64,000 bases of DNA from Psychrobacter aestuarii (GTDB lineage: Bacteria > Pseudomonadota > Gammaproteobacteria > Pseudomonadales > Moraxellaceae): assembly GCF_904846035.1 (NCBI RefSeq), contig NZ_CAJGYT010000001.1, positions 2,356,001-2,420,000 on the forward strand, in the 5' to 3' direction. The stretch's first letter is position 1. Every line of letters starts with the position of its first letter. This document shows, one piece after another, positions 9,375 through 18,340 of this stretch. A program made the position numbers and the translations under genes. The notes below the pieces were generated by a model. It had not been told where the DNA came from. It ran no database searches and saw nothing but the letters and a program-made list of their open reading frames with translations.

Positions 9375-9524
9375 AGTATTCCGTATTGCTTAAAAATGAG
9401 CGGTAAATTTGATAGTATAGCAAGCCGTCCCCATATACTTGCTACGTTAACCATTTTTTAACCTTTTAATTGTTACTTTGCCCAAATTTTTAATTTTCGC
9501 TTTTATTGTATAGGATGACACGTT

Positions 9525-10139
9525 ATGGGTCAGATCGTCGGTATTGCCATTGTTTGGTTTATCATTGAGATGCTGCTTTGGTATTTACTTGCCCAGTTTA
9601 TGAGTGGCTGGTTGGTGTTTATGTGGTTTATTGTGGCGGCGGTCATCGGCGTCTCTTTAATCCGTAAAGGCATGGCCACCCTAAGCCCAATGGCGCAGCA
9701 GATGAAAGCAGGCGGGATGATGAACCCTGGTGCGCGTCCGCCTGAGACCACGATGATGAAGAGCATCGCGATGGCGGTGGCGGGTCTGTTGCTGCTCATT
9801 CCTGGTGTTTTGAGTGATATCTTGGCGCTGCTGGTTATTTTGCCACCCGTACAAAAGAAACTCAAAGACATGGCAAACAACTACGTCATGAACAACCAGC
9901 AAAAAATGATGGAAATGATGGCAAAACAAATGGGCGGTCAAAGTCCATTTGGCGGTATGGGCGGCGGCGCAGGTCAAAACCCATTCGGCGGTGCAGGCGG
10001 CAATCCGTTTGGCGGCGGTCAAAATCCATTCGGTGGTCAGCAAAACAATCCGTTTAAGCAGCACACCACGGTAGACGGCACAGCAAAATCTGTCCCAAAA
10101 GACGTGAAAAAAATCAGCAAGCCTGCCAATGATGAATAA
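9525..10139 (+). CDS. fxsA: FxsA family membrane protein with Gly/Phe-rich C-terminal tail
   Basis: 204 residues. Residues 1-115 match the FxsA family. There are two N-terminal membrane segments (about 3-48) and one near 85-108 with LLLIPGVLSDILALLVILPP. FxsA in E. coli is an inner-membrane protein whose overproduction relieves F exclusion of phage T7. The tail after residue 120 is unusual: a Met/Gln-rich coil, then PFGG-type repeats (about 140-170) in which PFGG occurs repeatedly between Gln/Asn/Gly runs. A GGATGACACGTT leader gives a GGA site before the ATG. The family is confident; the biochemical role is not known. Confidence 0.85.
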   Translation: MGQIVGIAIVWFIIEMLLWYLLAQFMSGWLVFMWFIVAAVIGVSLIRKGMATLSPMAQQMKAGGMMNPGARPPETTMMKSIAMAVAGLLLLIPGVLSDILALLVILPPVQKKLKDMANNYVMNNQQKMMEMMAKQMGGQSPFGGMGGGAGQNPFGGAGGNPFGGGQNPFGGQQNNPFKQHTTVDGTAKSVPKDVKKISKPANDE

Positions 10140-10296
10140 TCACCCGTCACGCGCCCATTGATTGTGGGCGTGTGCCGAATGACGATACACAACGTACAGC
10201 GTGACCGCCGTTTTATAGGCAATACGCGCTAAAAAAGATACGCGCCATGTGCAGCTTGATTGCCCGCATGGCGTTTTGTTTATGTGCTGAGGGTCT

Positions 10297-11796
10297 ATGC
10301 CGTCTTCTAAATCGCCCCGTTTGTTACCTCCTATTGCCAATGCCATCGCGCCGCCGTGGTACTACCGTGCTGCTATCGGCACATTAAAGCCGCTATACCG
10401 CCTGCAAGTACACAAGCGCTCAGCCGCGCGTGACAACTATCACGACGAGGTCGCCGAGCGTTTTGGCAGCGCCTATCGCAAGCCATCTCAGCTGCCGTCA
10501 ATAGGGCAGGCGAGTACGCAGACAGGCACGCAGACAAATACATGGACAGATGCGCCACTGCTTTGGTGCCATGCGGTGTCTTTGGGCGAGACCAATACCG
10601 TCGCGCCGCTACTCGACGTGCTGCTCGGCGCAGGCTATCGCATTTGGCTGACCAACACCACGCAGACAGGGCACGCGCGCACACAAAAACGCTTTGCTGA
10701 GGCGCTGGCATCAGGGCAGATGCAGCACAGCTATGTGCCTGTCGATGCGCCTACGGTAATTAAGCAGTTCTTAGCGCACGTTCAGCCAGCGGCGGCACTG
10801 TTCGTCGAAACGGAGCTGTGGGCAAACACCTTGTATCTGTTAAATAAACAGCACATCCCCAGCATTTTGGTCAATGGGCGCTTGTCCGAAGCGTCCTTTA
10901 CCCGCTATCAAAAAATCGCCAAAGTCAGTGCCAGTATGATGCACAACCTAACCTGCATTATCGCCCAAGATGAGCAGTCGGCAACCCGCTTTAAAGCATT
11001 GGGCGCACCCGCAGAAAAAGTCAAAATCGGGCGTTCGCTGAAATGGGTGATTAATGGTAATACCAAGCCTAGTCTTCCTGAGTCGATTCAGAATGCGTTT
11101 GCCACTATTGACCGTCCGATATGGGTCGCTGCCAGTACGCATGAGGGCGAGGAGCAAATCGCCCTCGATTGGCAACAGCAGCTGTTGCAGGATGCTAAGT
11201 CTGCCGATGCCTTGCTGATTCTTGTGCCGCGTCATCCTGAGCGTTTTGATGCCGCCGCGCAGATGGTACAGGCGTCAGGTTTGAGTGTGGCGCGCCGCAG
11301 TTTGAAGGAGTCTATCCAGCCCAGCACGCAAGTCTACTTAGCCGACACCATGGGCGAGCTGATGGCGTGGTATCAGCTCGCGGATGTGGCATTGGTCGGT
11401 GGCTCATTGGTTGATGTTGGCGGGCACAATCCTGTGGAGCCTGCGGGTGTGGGCACGCCTGTCTTGATGGGCAGTTACACTTATTCTTGCCAAGAAGTGG
11501 TCGATGAGCTTGCCGCCGTCGGCGCGCTACAGCAAGCCACTGCCGCGACCGATACGCGCGCCGATTATGCGACTGCTGCTGAGCACCTGTATCCGCAGTT
11601 GTTTGCGTGGTTGACTCAGCCTGAGCGCGCTATAGCGGCGGGGCAGGCGGGCGCGCAGCTGACCGAGATGCGCCAGTCTGCACTTACAGACCAGCTCGGT
11701 ATCATCGACGAGGTATTGACACAGTACAGCCATATCACGCCGTTGCCCCTTAATCTTGCCGACCCTGCCGCTACGGCGGTTAAGGACGCACCATGA
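10297..11796 (+). CDS. waaA: 3-deoxy-D-manno-octulosonic acid (Kdo) transferase
   Basis: 499 residues; transfers Kdo from CMP-Kdo to the lipid A precursor at the inner membrane. An N-terminal anchor segment (AIAPPWYYRAAIGTLKPLYRL) is followed by the GT-B fold. Signatures are LWCHAVSLGETN with the catalytic Glu, LTNTTQTGHARTQKRF, FVETELWANTL and the donor-site block GGSLVDVGGHNPVEPAGVG. It is longer than the roughly 425-residue E. coli enzyme. About 25 extra Gln/Thr-rich residues lie before the catalytic segment (near 68-88), and there is a longer C-terminus. It overlaps rsmE by 4 bases (ATGA), indicating translational coupling. Confidence 0.95.
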   Translation: MPSSKSPRLLPPIANAIAPPWYYRAAIGTLKPLYRLQVHKRSAARDNYHDEVAERFGSAYRKPSQLPSIGQASTQTGTQTNTWTDAPLLWCHAVSLGETNTVAPLLDVLLGAGYRIWLTNTTQTGHARTQKRFAEALASGQMQHSYVPVDAPTVIKQFLAHVQPAAALFVETELWANTLYLLNKQHIPSILVNGRLSEASFTRYQKIAKVSASMMHNLTCIIAQDEQSATRFKALGAPAEKVKIGRSLKWVINGNTKPSLPESIQNAFATIDRPIWVAASTHEGEEQIALDWQQQLLQDAKSADALLILVPRHPERFDAAAQMVQASGLSVARRSLKESIQPSTQVYLADTMGELMAWYQLADVALVGGSLVDVGGHNPVEPAGVGTPVLMGSYTYSCQEVVDELAAVGALQQATAATDTRADYATAAEHLYPQLFAWLTQPERAIAAGQAGAQLTEMRQSALTDQLGIIDEVLTQYSHITPLPLNLADPAATAVKDAP

Positions 11797-12533
11797 ACTG
11801 TCTTTTGTTACCGTCCGCTGCCTTTATAGACAGTCGCGCGACGATTACCGCTGCCGCGCAGTTGATGCACATCCGTGAGGTATTAAAAGCAGGCGTCGGC
11901 GAGACGCTTAAGGTTGGGATGCTGGGTGGCAAGTTGGGCACTGGGGTGATTGAGACGATAAGTGAACGTGCTGTGCACTTATCAGACGTGACACTGACTC
12001 ATGTGCCGCCGCCAAAGCTGGATATCACTGTGGTGCTGGCGCTGCCGCGTCCCAAAGTGCTGCGCCGTCTTATAATGGACATGACTGCGCTTGGCGTGCG
12101 CGATATTGTGCTGGTCAACAGCTACCGCACCGAAAAAAGCTATTGGCAAAGCCCGCAGCTGGCACGTATTGATGAGTTTGTATTAGAAGGGCTGCAACAA
12201 GGCGTAGATACCGTTTTGCCGCGTATCCATATGCACAAACGCTTTAAGCCTTTTGTCGAAGATGTGCTGCCAGACTTAATGACACGTCAAGGCATCGTCG
12301 CGCACCCTTATGCCAAGCGCAGTCTTGCGCAGTATATACAAAGCACTGCGTCTCAAGCAGACCTGCTGCCTGATGTGCTCTGTATCGGCGCAGAAGGCGG
12401 CTGGATTGATTACGAAGTGGCGCTGTTGACAGCACATGGCTGTACAGCTCTGCACATGGGCGCGCGTATTCTACGTACTGAGGCGGCGGTCAATGCGCTG
12501 CTCGGACAATGGCTGCTGCACCAAAACCCTTAA
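11793..12533 (+). CDS. rsmE: 16S rRNA (uracil-1498-N3)-methyltransferase RsmE
   Basis: 246 residues; SPOUT-class methyltransferase that makes m3U1498 in 16S rRNA of the 30S subunit. The N-terminal PUA-like part (MHIREVLKAGVGE) is followed by the knotted domain with VLALPRPKVLRRLIMDMTALGV, IGAEGGW and ARILRTEAAVNAL, the S-adenosylmethionine-binding knot. The start ATG overlaps the waaA stop (ATGA), so the two are co-translated. Confidence 0.95.
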   Translation: MNCLLLPSAAFIDSRATITAAAQLMHIREVLKAGVGETLKVGMLGGKLGTGVIETISERAVHLSDVTLTHVPPPKLDITVVLALPRPKVLRRLIMDMTALGVRDIVLVNSYRTEKSYWQSPQLARIDEFVLEGLQQGVDTVLPRIHMHKRFKPFVEDVLPDLMTRQGIVAHPYAKRSLAQYIQSTASQADLLPDVLCIGAEGGWIDYEVALLTAHGCTALHMGARILRTEAAVNALLGQWLLHQNP

Positions 12534-12655
12534 TCGCGCTAAAAAATAATGACTATAAGTGCTTATTTGTCCCATATTTCTATGGACAATATCAATGGAT
12601 TAAAAAGAGCATAAACAAGTGTTTTTCTTCATATTTTCTAGAGTATAAATGTATT

Positions 12656-12674
12656 GATAATTACTATCATTTGT
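12656..12674. promoter_or_regulatory. Probable Fur box upstream of the iron importer
   Basis: GATAATTACTATCATTTGT matches 13 of 19 positions of the enterobacterial Fur consensus. It includes an intact GATAAT half and an ATCATT half. It lies about 85 bp before the fbpA start, where a Fur repressor would block transcription. Functional assignment is inference from match and context. Confidence 0.65.
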
Positions 12675-12758
12675 ATTAGTATGCTGGTTTTGATTTTTCT
12701 GTATTGTATCCGTGGATACGTTTTTTATTTTGTACTGCATCATCTTATGGAGAAGAGC

Positions 12759-13910
12759 ATGTCATCACTCACCCTCAACACCCTTTTTGCATCACGTCCC
12801 GCCCTAAAGACAGGTCTGTCTGTGGCTGTATTCGGTGCGATGCTTGGCTTAGCAGGCTGTAACAATGCCAGCAACACCAGCGAAGAGGCGGCAACCGAGA
12901 GCGAGACGACTGAAACCGCAAGCGAAGCACAAAGCACGGACGCTGCGGCGACCGATACTGCCGCTACGAGTGGCGACCAAACTGTGACTATCTACTCATC
13001 ACGTAATGAGCAGCTGATTCAGCCGTTATTGGACAAATACACGGAACAAACAGGTGTCAAGGTTGAGCTGGTGACCGACAAAGAAGGTCCGCTGATGGCG
13101 CGTCTAAAAGCAGAAGGCAAAAACACGCCTGCGGACATGCTATTGACCGTCGATGCGGGTAACCTATGGCAAGCGTCACAAGAAGGTCTGCTTCAGCCCT
13201 TTACCTCGACCGTGCTAGAGAGCAACGTCCCTGCCAAATACCGTGACCCAAAAGGTATGTGGACAGGTCTGTCACTGCGCGCGCGTACCATTTTTTATGA
13301 CCCAAGCAAAGTTGAGGCAAGCGATCTATCAACGTACGCTGATTTAGCCGATCCAAAGTGGAAAGGCAAACTGTGCTTACGCACCTCGAAAAAGGTGTAT
13401 AACCAGTCATTGGTTGCCAGCATGATGGAGCACTTGGGCGCTGAGAAAACCGAAGAAATCATCCGTGGTTGGGTTGCGAACCTAGCGACTGACGTGTTCA
13501 GCGATGATACCAGCATGTTAGAGGCCATCGCTTCAGGTCAGTGTGAAGTCGGTATCGCCAACAGCTACTACTACGGTCGTCTTTTGGATGAAAAACCAGA
13601 TTTCCCAGTTAAAATCTTCTGGGCAAACCAAGACACCACAGGCACGCACGTCAACGTCTCTGGCGCGGGTGTGGTTGCCAATGCGGACAACGCAGATGGC
13701 GCAGTCAAACTGATGGAATGGCTGTCATCGGACGAAGCACAAGGCATCTATGCCAGCTCGGACAAAGAATACCCTGTCAAAGCGGGCGTGAATGAGTCAG
13801 AAATGCTCAAATCTTGGGGCACGTTCAAGCAAGACGACATCAATGTACAAAAATTCGGCGAGCTACAGACCCAAGCCATCCAATTGATGGACAAAGCGGG
13901 CTATAAATAA
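12759..13910 (+). CDS. fbpA: Ferric iron ABC transporter, substrate-binding lipoprotein (FbpA/FutA type)
   Basis: 383 residues from the ATG at 12759, preceded by GGAG with 6-base spacing. A lipoprotein signal ends in GLAGC (Cys34). A Glu/Thr/Ala-rich tether of about 45 residues follows, then a periplasmic binding fold beginning TVTIYSSRNEQLIQ. Tyrosines in ANSYYYGR, near the C-terminal lobe, match the iron-ligand Tyr pair of FbpA proteins. It should bind Fe3+ and deliver it to FbpB/FbpC. It is the first gene of a three-gene operon behind a probable Fur box. The lipid anchor on what is a soluble protein in classic Gram-negative systems is common in Moraxellaceae. Confidence 0.93.
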   Translation: MSSLTLNTLFASRPALKTGLSVAVFGAMLGLAGCNNASNTSEEAATESETTETASEAQSTDAAATDTAATSGDQTVTIYSSRNEQLIQPLLDKYTEQTGVKVELVTDKEGPLMARLKAEGKNTPADMLLTVDAGNLWQASQEGLLQPFTSTVLESNVPAKYRDPKGMWTGLSLRARTIFYDPSKVEASDLSTYADLADPKWKGKLCLRTSKKVYNQSLVASMMEHLGAEKTEEIIRGWVANLATDVFSDDTSMLEAIASGQCEVGIANSYYYGRLLDEKPDFPVKIFWANQDTTGTHVNVSGAGVVANADNADGAVKLMEWLSSDEAQGIYASSDKEYPVKAGVNESEMLKSWGTFKQDDINVQKFGELQTQAIQLMDKAGYK

Positions 13911-13920
13911 ATACAATACA

Positions 13921-13960
13921 CCGCGCGTCACCCAATAGGTGAGGCGCGGCTTGTTTTTTA
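13921..13960 (+). terminator. Strong hairpin between fbpA and fbpB (attenuator/partial terminator)
   Basis: CCGCGCGTCACC pairs with GGTGAGGCGCGG around a 5-base loop with one G-G mismatch. It is followed by CTTGTTTTTTAT. Such intercistronic hairpins usually reduce read-through from a binding-protein gene into its permease genes and protect the upstream mRNA, giving more FbpA than FbpB/C. Confidence 0.75.
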
Positions 13961-13984
13961 TACGTCTGATACGGTGGTTGAGTT

Positions 13985-15652
13985 ATGGCTTTATGGTCCA
14001 AAGCGTCAGTAGACGAGGATAGCGTCCCTACGGGCAATACCCGCCACACGGTCAGCCGTGACCATACCTTGCGTACGCGTTTACTTTCAAAATCAGTCCT
14101 CGGGCTGATTTCGTTGTTTATGCTGATACCGATTGTGATTGTGCTGCTCTCATGGACGCAGCCTGTCGCCGACATCTGGGCGCACATGCGTGAATACGTG
14201 CTGCCGCAAGTGTTAAAAAACACCGCCATTTTACTGCTGATGGTCATGACTATTGCAGGCAGTATCGGCACAGCGCTGGCGTGGGTGACGAGTATGTATC
14301 GTTTCCCAGGTCAGCGTTTTTTTTCGTGGGCGCTGATGCTACCACTTGCCATGCCTGCGTATGTGCTTGCGTTTGTGACTGTAGGCATTGTTGATTATAG
14401 TGGTCCATTACAGACCACGCTGCGGGCGATGGGCATGACCTCGGGCATTCCGTCATTGCGCAATGTGTGGGGCGCGGGTGCGATACTGTCCTTGGCGTTT
14501 TATCCTTATGTGTATTTGCTTGCGCGCCAAGCGTTTTTGTCACAAGGACGGCGCGCCATTGAAGCAGGGCAAATGCTGGGGTTGGGACGCGGCAAAGTGT
14601 TCTTTCGCTTAGCATTGCCGCAGGCGCTGCCGTGGATATTGGGCGGGCTGCTGCTGGCGAGTATGGAGACGCTTGCGGACTTTGGCGCGGTGTCGGTATT
14701 TAATGTCGATACCTTTACCACGGCGATTTATAAGGCGTGGTTTGGCTTTTTTAGTCTGACCACAGCCGCGCAGCTTGCCGCGTTGCTTATCGGTGTGGTG
14801 TTTGTCGTGGTGATGCTGGAGCAATACTGGCAGGCGCGCCGCGGTGTGGCGACCACACAAGGGGACAATCGCCGCTTTGAGGTCAGCCTTGCTGCTAAGA
14901 TTGGGCTGATGCTGTTTTGTGGCGTGGTGTTTTTGATTGCCTTCTTAGTGCCGTTTGTGCAGCTGATATATTGGACGGCTGCCAATTTCCGTGAGGATTT
15001 TGACGCGCGCTACGTTGATTTTGTGATGAACAGTATTTTAATCGCCAGCATGACCACGCTGTTTATTGCGGTATTGGCGATTGTCATTGCGTGGATTAAG
15101 CGCCAATATCCTGACAAATCGACCAAGACGTTCACGGCACTGGCAAACTTGGGTTATGTCGTTCCTGGTACGGTGCTCGCGGTTGGAGTGTTTATTCCGA
15201 TTGCATGGCTGGACAATCAGCTGATTGCGCTCGGTATCAGTGAGCATCAAATCTTATCGGGCAGTGTGGCGGTGATGCTGCTTGCGCTTGCCACGCGTTT
15301 TATGACCGTCAGCTTTCAACCGATTGACCGCCAATTACAGCGCTTGACCAAAAACCAAGAATCGGCGGCGCGCTTGTTATCAAACAGTGCGTGGCAACGC
15401 TGGCGGCAAGTGGTATTGCCCGTTTTAAGCCCTGGGGTATTGACCGCACTGCTTATGGGCTTTGTTGAAGTCATGAAAGAGATGCCCATCACCCTAATGA
15501 CGCGGCGTCAAGGCTGGGATACACTGGCGGTGCGCGTGTTTGAGATGACCAGCGAAGGTATGTGGGGACGCGCGGCGTTGCCCAGCTTGCTAATTGTCTT
15601 GGTGGGCTTGATTCCTGTATGGGTGCTGCTGCGTCAAAGTGATAAGGCTTAA
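13985..15652 (+). CDS. fbpB: Ferric iron ABC transporter permease (FbpB type)
   Basis: 555 residues, a fused double permease with two repeats of the ABC inner-membrane fold (about 12 membrane segments). Each half carries an EAA-type loop. The first is in REAFLSQ-like text (RQAFLSQGRRAIEAGQMLG) and the second in the SAARLLSNSAWQRW region before LPVLSPG. It moves Fe3+ across the inner membrane with FbpA and FbpC. The start ATG has a weak ribosome site (GGTTGAG). It lies 74 bp after fbpA, beyond the hairpin, and 57-78 bp before fbpC. Confidence 0.93.
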   Translation: MALWSKASVDEDSVPTGNTRHTVSRDHTLRTRLLSKSVLGLISLFMLIPIVIVLLSWTQPVADIWAHMREYVLPQVLKNTAILLLMVMTIAGSIGTALAWVTSMYRFPGQRFFSWALMLPLAMPAYVLAFVTVGIVDYSGPLQTTLRAMGMTSGIPSLRNVWGAGAILSLAFYPYVYLLARQAFLSQGRRAIEAGQMLGLGRGKVFFRLALPQALPWILGGLLLASMETLADFGAVSVFNVDTFTTAIYKAWFGFFSLTTAAQLAALLIGVVFVVVMLEQYWQARRGVATTQGDNRRFEVSLAAKIGLMLFCGVVFLIAFLVPFVQLIYWTAANFREDFDARYVDFVMNSILIASMTTLFIAVLAIVIAWIKRQYPDKSTKTFTALANLGYVVPGTVLAVGVFIPIAWLDNQLIALGISEHQILSGSVAVMLLALATRFMTVSFQPIDRQLQRLTKNQESAARLLSNSAWQRWRQVVLPVLSPGVLTALLMGFVEVMKEMPITLMTRRQGWDTLAVRVFEMTSEGMWGRAALPSLLIVLVGLIPVWVLLRQSDKA

Positions 15653-15730
15653 AGGCATAAAAGCGTTGCGCCACATAAGCGTGCCGATTGCGGTAAAATA
15701 ATTTTTTAGGTGAATAAGTGGGTATCGTCT

Positions 15731-17023
15731 ATGTATACTGAGCGTTTTGATGACATCACCAAGCAAAAAAGCGTTAGCAGTCCGCCTGCCACGACGCCAA
15801 AGGCGCAGGCAGAAAAAGAGGCGCGTACCAGTATGCCCTCCGAGCGCGCAGGCTCGGCTACGGCAAGTGATGCGGCGTACTTTAGTGTACAAGATTTGGT
15901 GGTTGGTTATGATGATACCATCGTGGTGGATGGCTTGAGCCTCAGCTTGCAGCAAGGGGAAATCGGCTGCTTTTTGGGCTATAGCGGCTGCGGCAAAACC
16001 ACGGCACTGCGGGCGATTGCAGGTCTTGAGCCGACGCGCCAAGGCGTGATTACGCTACGCAATAAATGCCTGACCGAGCAAAAAGGCAAGCGCAATTTTA
16101 GCCTTGCCCCCGCCAAGCGCGGCATGGGTATGGTGTTTCAGGATTATGCGCTGTTTGGGCATTTAAGCGTCGCCAAAAACATCGCCTTTGGGCTTGGACG
16201 CTGGTCGGCAGCGGACAAAAAAGCACGGGTCAAAGAAATGCTCGAGCTGGTTGAGCTGACCGAGCACGCGGACAAACGCCCCGCCGAGCTGTCAGGCGGA
16301 CAGCAGCAGCGCGTGGCACTCGCGCGCGCCCTTGCCCCCAAGCCAAAGCTGTTGTTGCTCGATGAGCCGTTTTCCAATCTTGATGTGGTGCTGCGTGAGT
16401 CGCTCGCCATGAGCGTGCGCGATATTCTAAAGCGTACGGAGACCACCGCGATTTTGGTCACGCACGACCAAAACGAAGCCTTTGCCATCGCTGATAAAGT
16501 GGGCGTGATGCACGAGGGCAAGCTGGTACAGTGGGCGAGTCCCAGCACCTTGTATCATGAGCCTGTCAGTGCCTTTGTCGCTGAGTTTGTGGGCGAGGGC
16601 GCGCTGATTGATGGCGTGATTCATGAGGGACGCGTGGCGACGGCGCTCGGTGATATTTATCGGCGTATGGAAGTGCTGGATGCGGACAACCAGCCGCAAT
16701 ACTGCCGTTATGATTACCCAAATGGCACGCGCATCAAGGTCTTGGTGCGTCCCGACGACATCATCCACGATGACGACAGTACGCAGACGGCACTGGTGGT
16801 CGGGCGCGTGTTTCGCGGTGCAAATTACCTGTACCGCTTACAGCTCGATGATGGACAGATTGTGTTTGCGCTTGTTGCCAGTCATCACAACCACCCAATC
16901 GGCTCGCGCATCGGTATTGTTCCGATGCTTGAGCACGTGGTGGTGTTTGACGAAGCCAATATCAATGCCACGACGTGGTCAGAGCAGGACAAGTCCTCAG
17001 CCCTAGCCGCGCAAAAGCAATAG
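15731..17023 (+). CDS. fbpC: Ferric iron ABC transporter ATP-binding protein (FbpC type)
   Basis: About 430 residues. The Walker A is GYSGCGKTT, the signature LSGGQQQRVALARAL and the Walker B LLLLDEPFSNLD, with an H-loop in VTHDQNEAF. A C-terminal TOBE-like domain (VLVRPDDI) follows. The ABC fold begins only at about residue 54, after a low-complexity Thr/Ala/Glu-rich N-terminus. The start is therefore uncertain: GTG at 15710, ATG at 15731 (chosen; GTGGG 8 bases before) or ATG at 15834. It powers the FbpAB importer. The last 21 bases overlap the 3' end of cmoM on the other strand. Confidence 0.9.
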   Translation: MYTERFDDITKQKSVSSPPATTPKAQAEKEARTSMPSERAGSATASDAAYFSVQDLVVGYDDTIVVDGLSLSLQQGEIGCFLGYSGCGKTTALRAIAGLEPTRQGVITLRNKCLTEQKGKRNFSLAPAKRGMGMVFQDYALFGHLSVAKNIAFGLGRWSAADKKARVKEMLELVELTEHADKRPAELSGGQQQRVALARALAPKPKLLLLDEPFSNLDVVLRESLAMSVRDILKRTETTAILVTHDQNEAFAIADKVGVMHEGKLVQWASPSTLYHEPVSAFVAEFVGEGALIDGVIHEGRVATALGDIYRRMEVLDADNQPQYCRYDYPNGTRIKVLVRPDDIIHDDDSTQTALVVGRVFRGANYLYRLQLDDGQIVFALVASHHNHPIGSRIGIVPMLEHVVVFDEANINATTWSEQDKSSALAAQKQ

Positions 17024-17881
17024 GTGCAAGTAGCGCCCCATCCATTTATACGGCTCTTGTTCTGAGTAGCGCAGCTCCATGCGGATGACTTCCTCAGGAT
17101 GCTCGTTGCCGCCGCGTTTTTGGGTCACGTAGTCAGAAAACACACGCAAGCCGCTGCTTTTCTTCACCTGATAATGATGCTTGGCTATCCACGTTTGCAC
17201 CTCGCTGTAGGCAACGGGATGATTGGGCGTCAGACTTTTTTTATTGTCCGCCGCGAAGTTTTTATTATCGAGCACATTAAAATTGCCCATCATCAGATTG
17301 CGATAATCAAAGCTGGCGGGATTATAAAAGCACAAGGACAGCGCGCCATCTGCTCTAAGCTGGCGGTCAAAAAAGTCCATCACCGCTTGCGGCTCGGCAA
17401 GCCACTCCAGCAGCGCGTGACACAATATCAAATCAAACGTCCCTGCCGTCGCGCCCAACTGTTCAGGCAATGCTTGATACGGGCACACGTGCCAAGTGAG
17501 GTTGTCCGCCGCATTGGGTATGGCGGCAGCATTGTTCTTCGCCTTTGCCAGCATATTGGCGGAAATGTCATTGACCACCACATGATGACCACGTGCTGCC
17601 AAATCAATAGCAATCTGCGCCAAGCCTGCGCCCACATCGAGGATGCGTAGCGGGCGACCGAGCTTGTCTTGCTGGGCATCGACATAATCAAAAATATCAC
17701 GGCGCAAGACAGCCAAGCGTATAGCGCCTTTGTGCCCGCCATAGACTTTGTTTTCAAAATGGTCGGCAATGGCGTCAAAGTTGCGGTCAGCGCGTGGGGC
17801 TTTGCTGCGCGCATTGTCTGGCTGCTGCGTAGGTATAGCGCCAGGCGCGCTAGTAGCAGTGTCCGTAGAAGATAGAGACAT
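17003..17881 (-). CDS. cmoM: tRNA 5-carboxymethoxyuridine methyltransferase CmoM
   Basis: 292 residues from the ATG at 17881; an in-frame TTG lies at 17887. The start of the family core is RNFDAIADHFENKVYGG. A class I SAM fold with RILDVGAGLAQIAIDLA, the HALLEWLAEP motif and LCFYNPASFD follows. The C-terminal block RYSEQEPYKWMGRYLHL aligns with E. coli CmoM (SmtA), which methylates cmo5U34 to mcmo5U34 in tRNAs. About 35 Ala/Pro-rich residues precede the core. It converges on, and overlaps, fbpC by 21 bp, leaving no room for a separate terminator. Confidence 0.9.
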   Translation of the reverse strand: MSLSSTDTATSAPGAIPTQQPDNARSKAPRADRNFDAIADHFENKVYGGHKGAIRLAVLRRDIFDYVDAQQDKLGRPLRILDVGAGLAQIAIDLAARGHHVVVNDISANMLAKAKNNAAAIPNAADNLTWHVCPYQALPEQLGATAGTFDLILCHALLEWLAEPQAVMDFFDRQLRADGALSLCFYNPASFDYRNLMMGNFNVLDNKNFAADNKKSLTPNHPVAYSEVQTWIAKHHYQVKKSSGLRVFSDYVTQKRGGNEHPEEVIRMELRYSEQEPYKWMGRYLHLLLLRG

Positions 17882-17992
17882 GAGCAATCATCTTTTTACA
17901 AAAGGGTAGGCAGTGGGCGGCGCTCTTTGGGTTTATCGCGCCGCATTCAAGTGTGCTGATAAGGGGTCAGCAATAACGGCGTTAGCATAAGC

Positions 17993-18340
17993 CTATGCGC
18001 CATTTTCGGCAAGCTTTAGGGTAATCACGCCAAGAATAATAAAAGCAACGCCAAAAAAACGCATCACGCTCATGGTGTCATTGAAAAAGTACACACCGAC
18101 CAAAAACGTGCCCGCTGCGCCGATACCTGTCCAAACCGCATACGCAGTCCCAATGGGAATGGATTTTTGTGCCAGCCACAACAGCACACCGCTGATAAGC
18201 ACGCAGCTCACCACCATTACCCAGCCGACCACACGGTATTTGGGTATGGCGCTCAGCTGATAGCCGACAGGCCAGCCGATTTCAAAGAGGCCTGCGATAA
18301 TCAGAATAAGCCAAGCGTTGGCGGTGGTTAATGATGTCAT
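17993..18340 (-). CDS. Small multidrug resistance family transporter (SugE/Gdx type)
   Basis: 115 residues with four membrane segments. The first segment has the essential Glu in IAGLFEIGWPVGYQLS, and the third contains AYAVWTGIGAAGTFLVGVYFFND. The GW-P-G motif after Glu, rather than the EmrE-type pattern, places it near the guanidinium exporter (Gdx/SugE) branch. It exchanges protons for guanidinium or quaternary cations as a dual-topology dimer. No guanidine riboswitch was recognised in the 277 bp upstream. The gene is isolated, divergent from the esterase gene. Confidence 0.85.
   Translation of the reverse strand: MTSLTTANAWLILIIAGLFEIGWPVGYQLSAIPKYRVVGWVMVVSCVLISGVLLWLAQKSIPIGTAYAVWTGIGAAGTFLVGVYFFNDTMSVMRFFGVAFIILGVITLKLAENGA

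Noticed and set aside
17917-17944. Strong GCGGCGC/GCGCCGC hairpin after the SMR gene as a terminator
   Set aside because: The stem is clear, but no T-run follows on the minus strand; I kept it only as a possible mRNA end structure.
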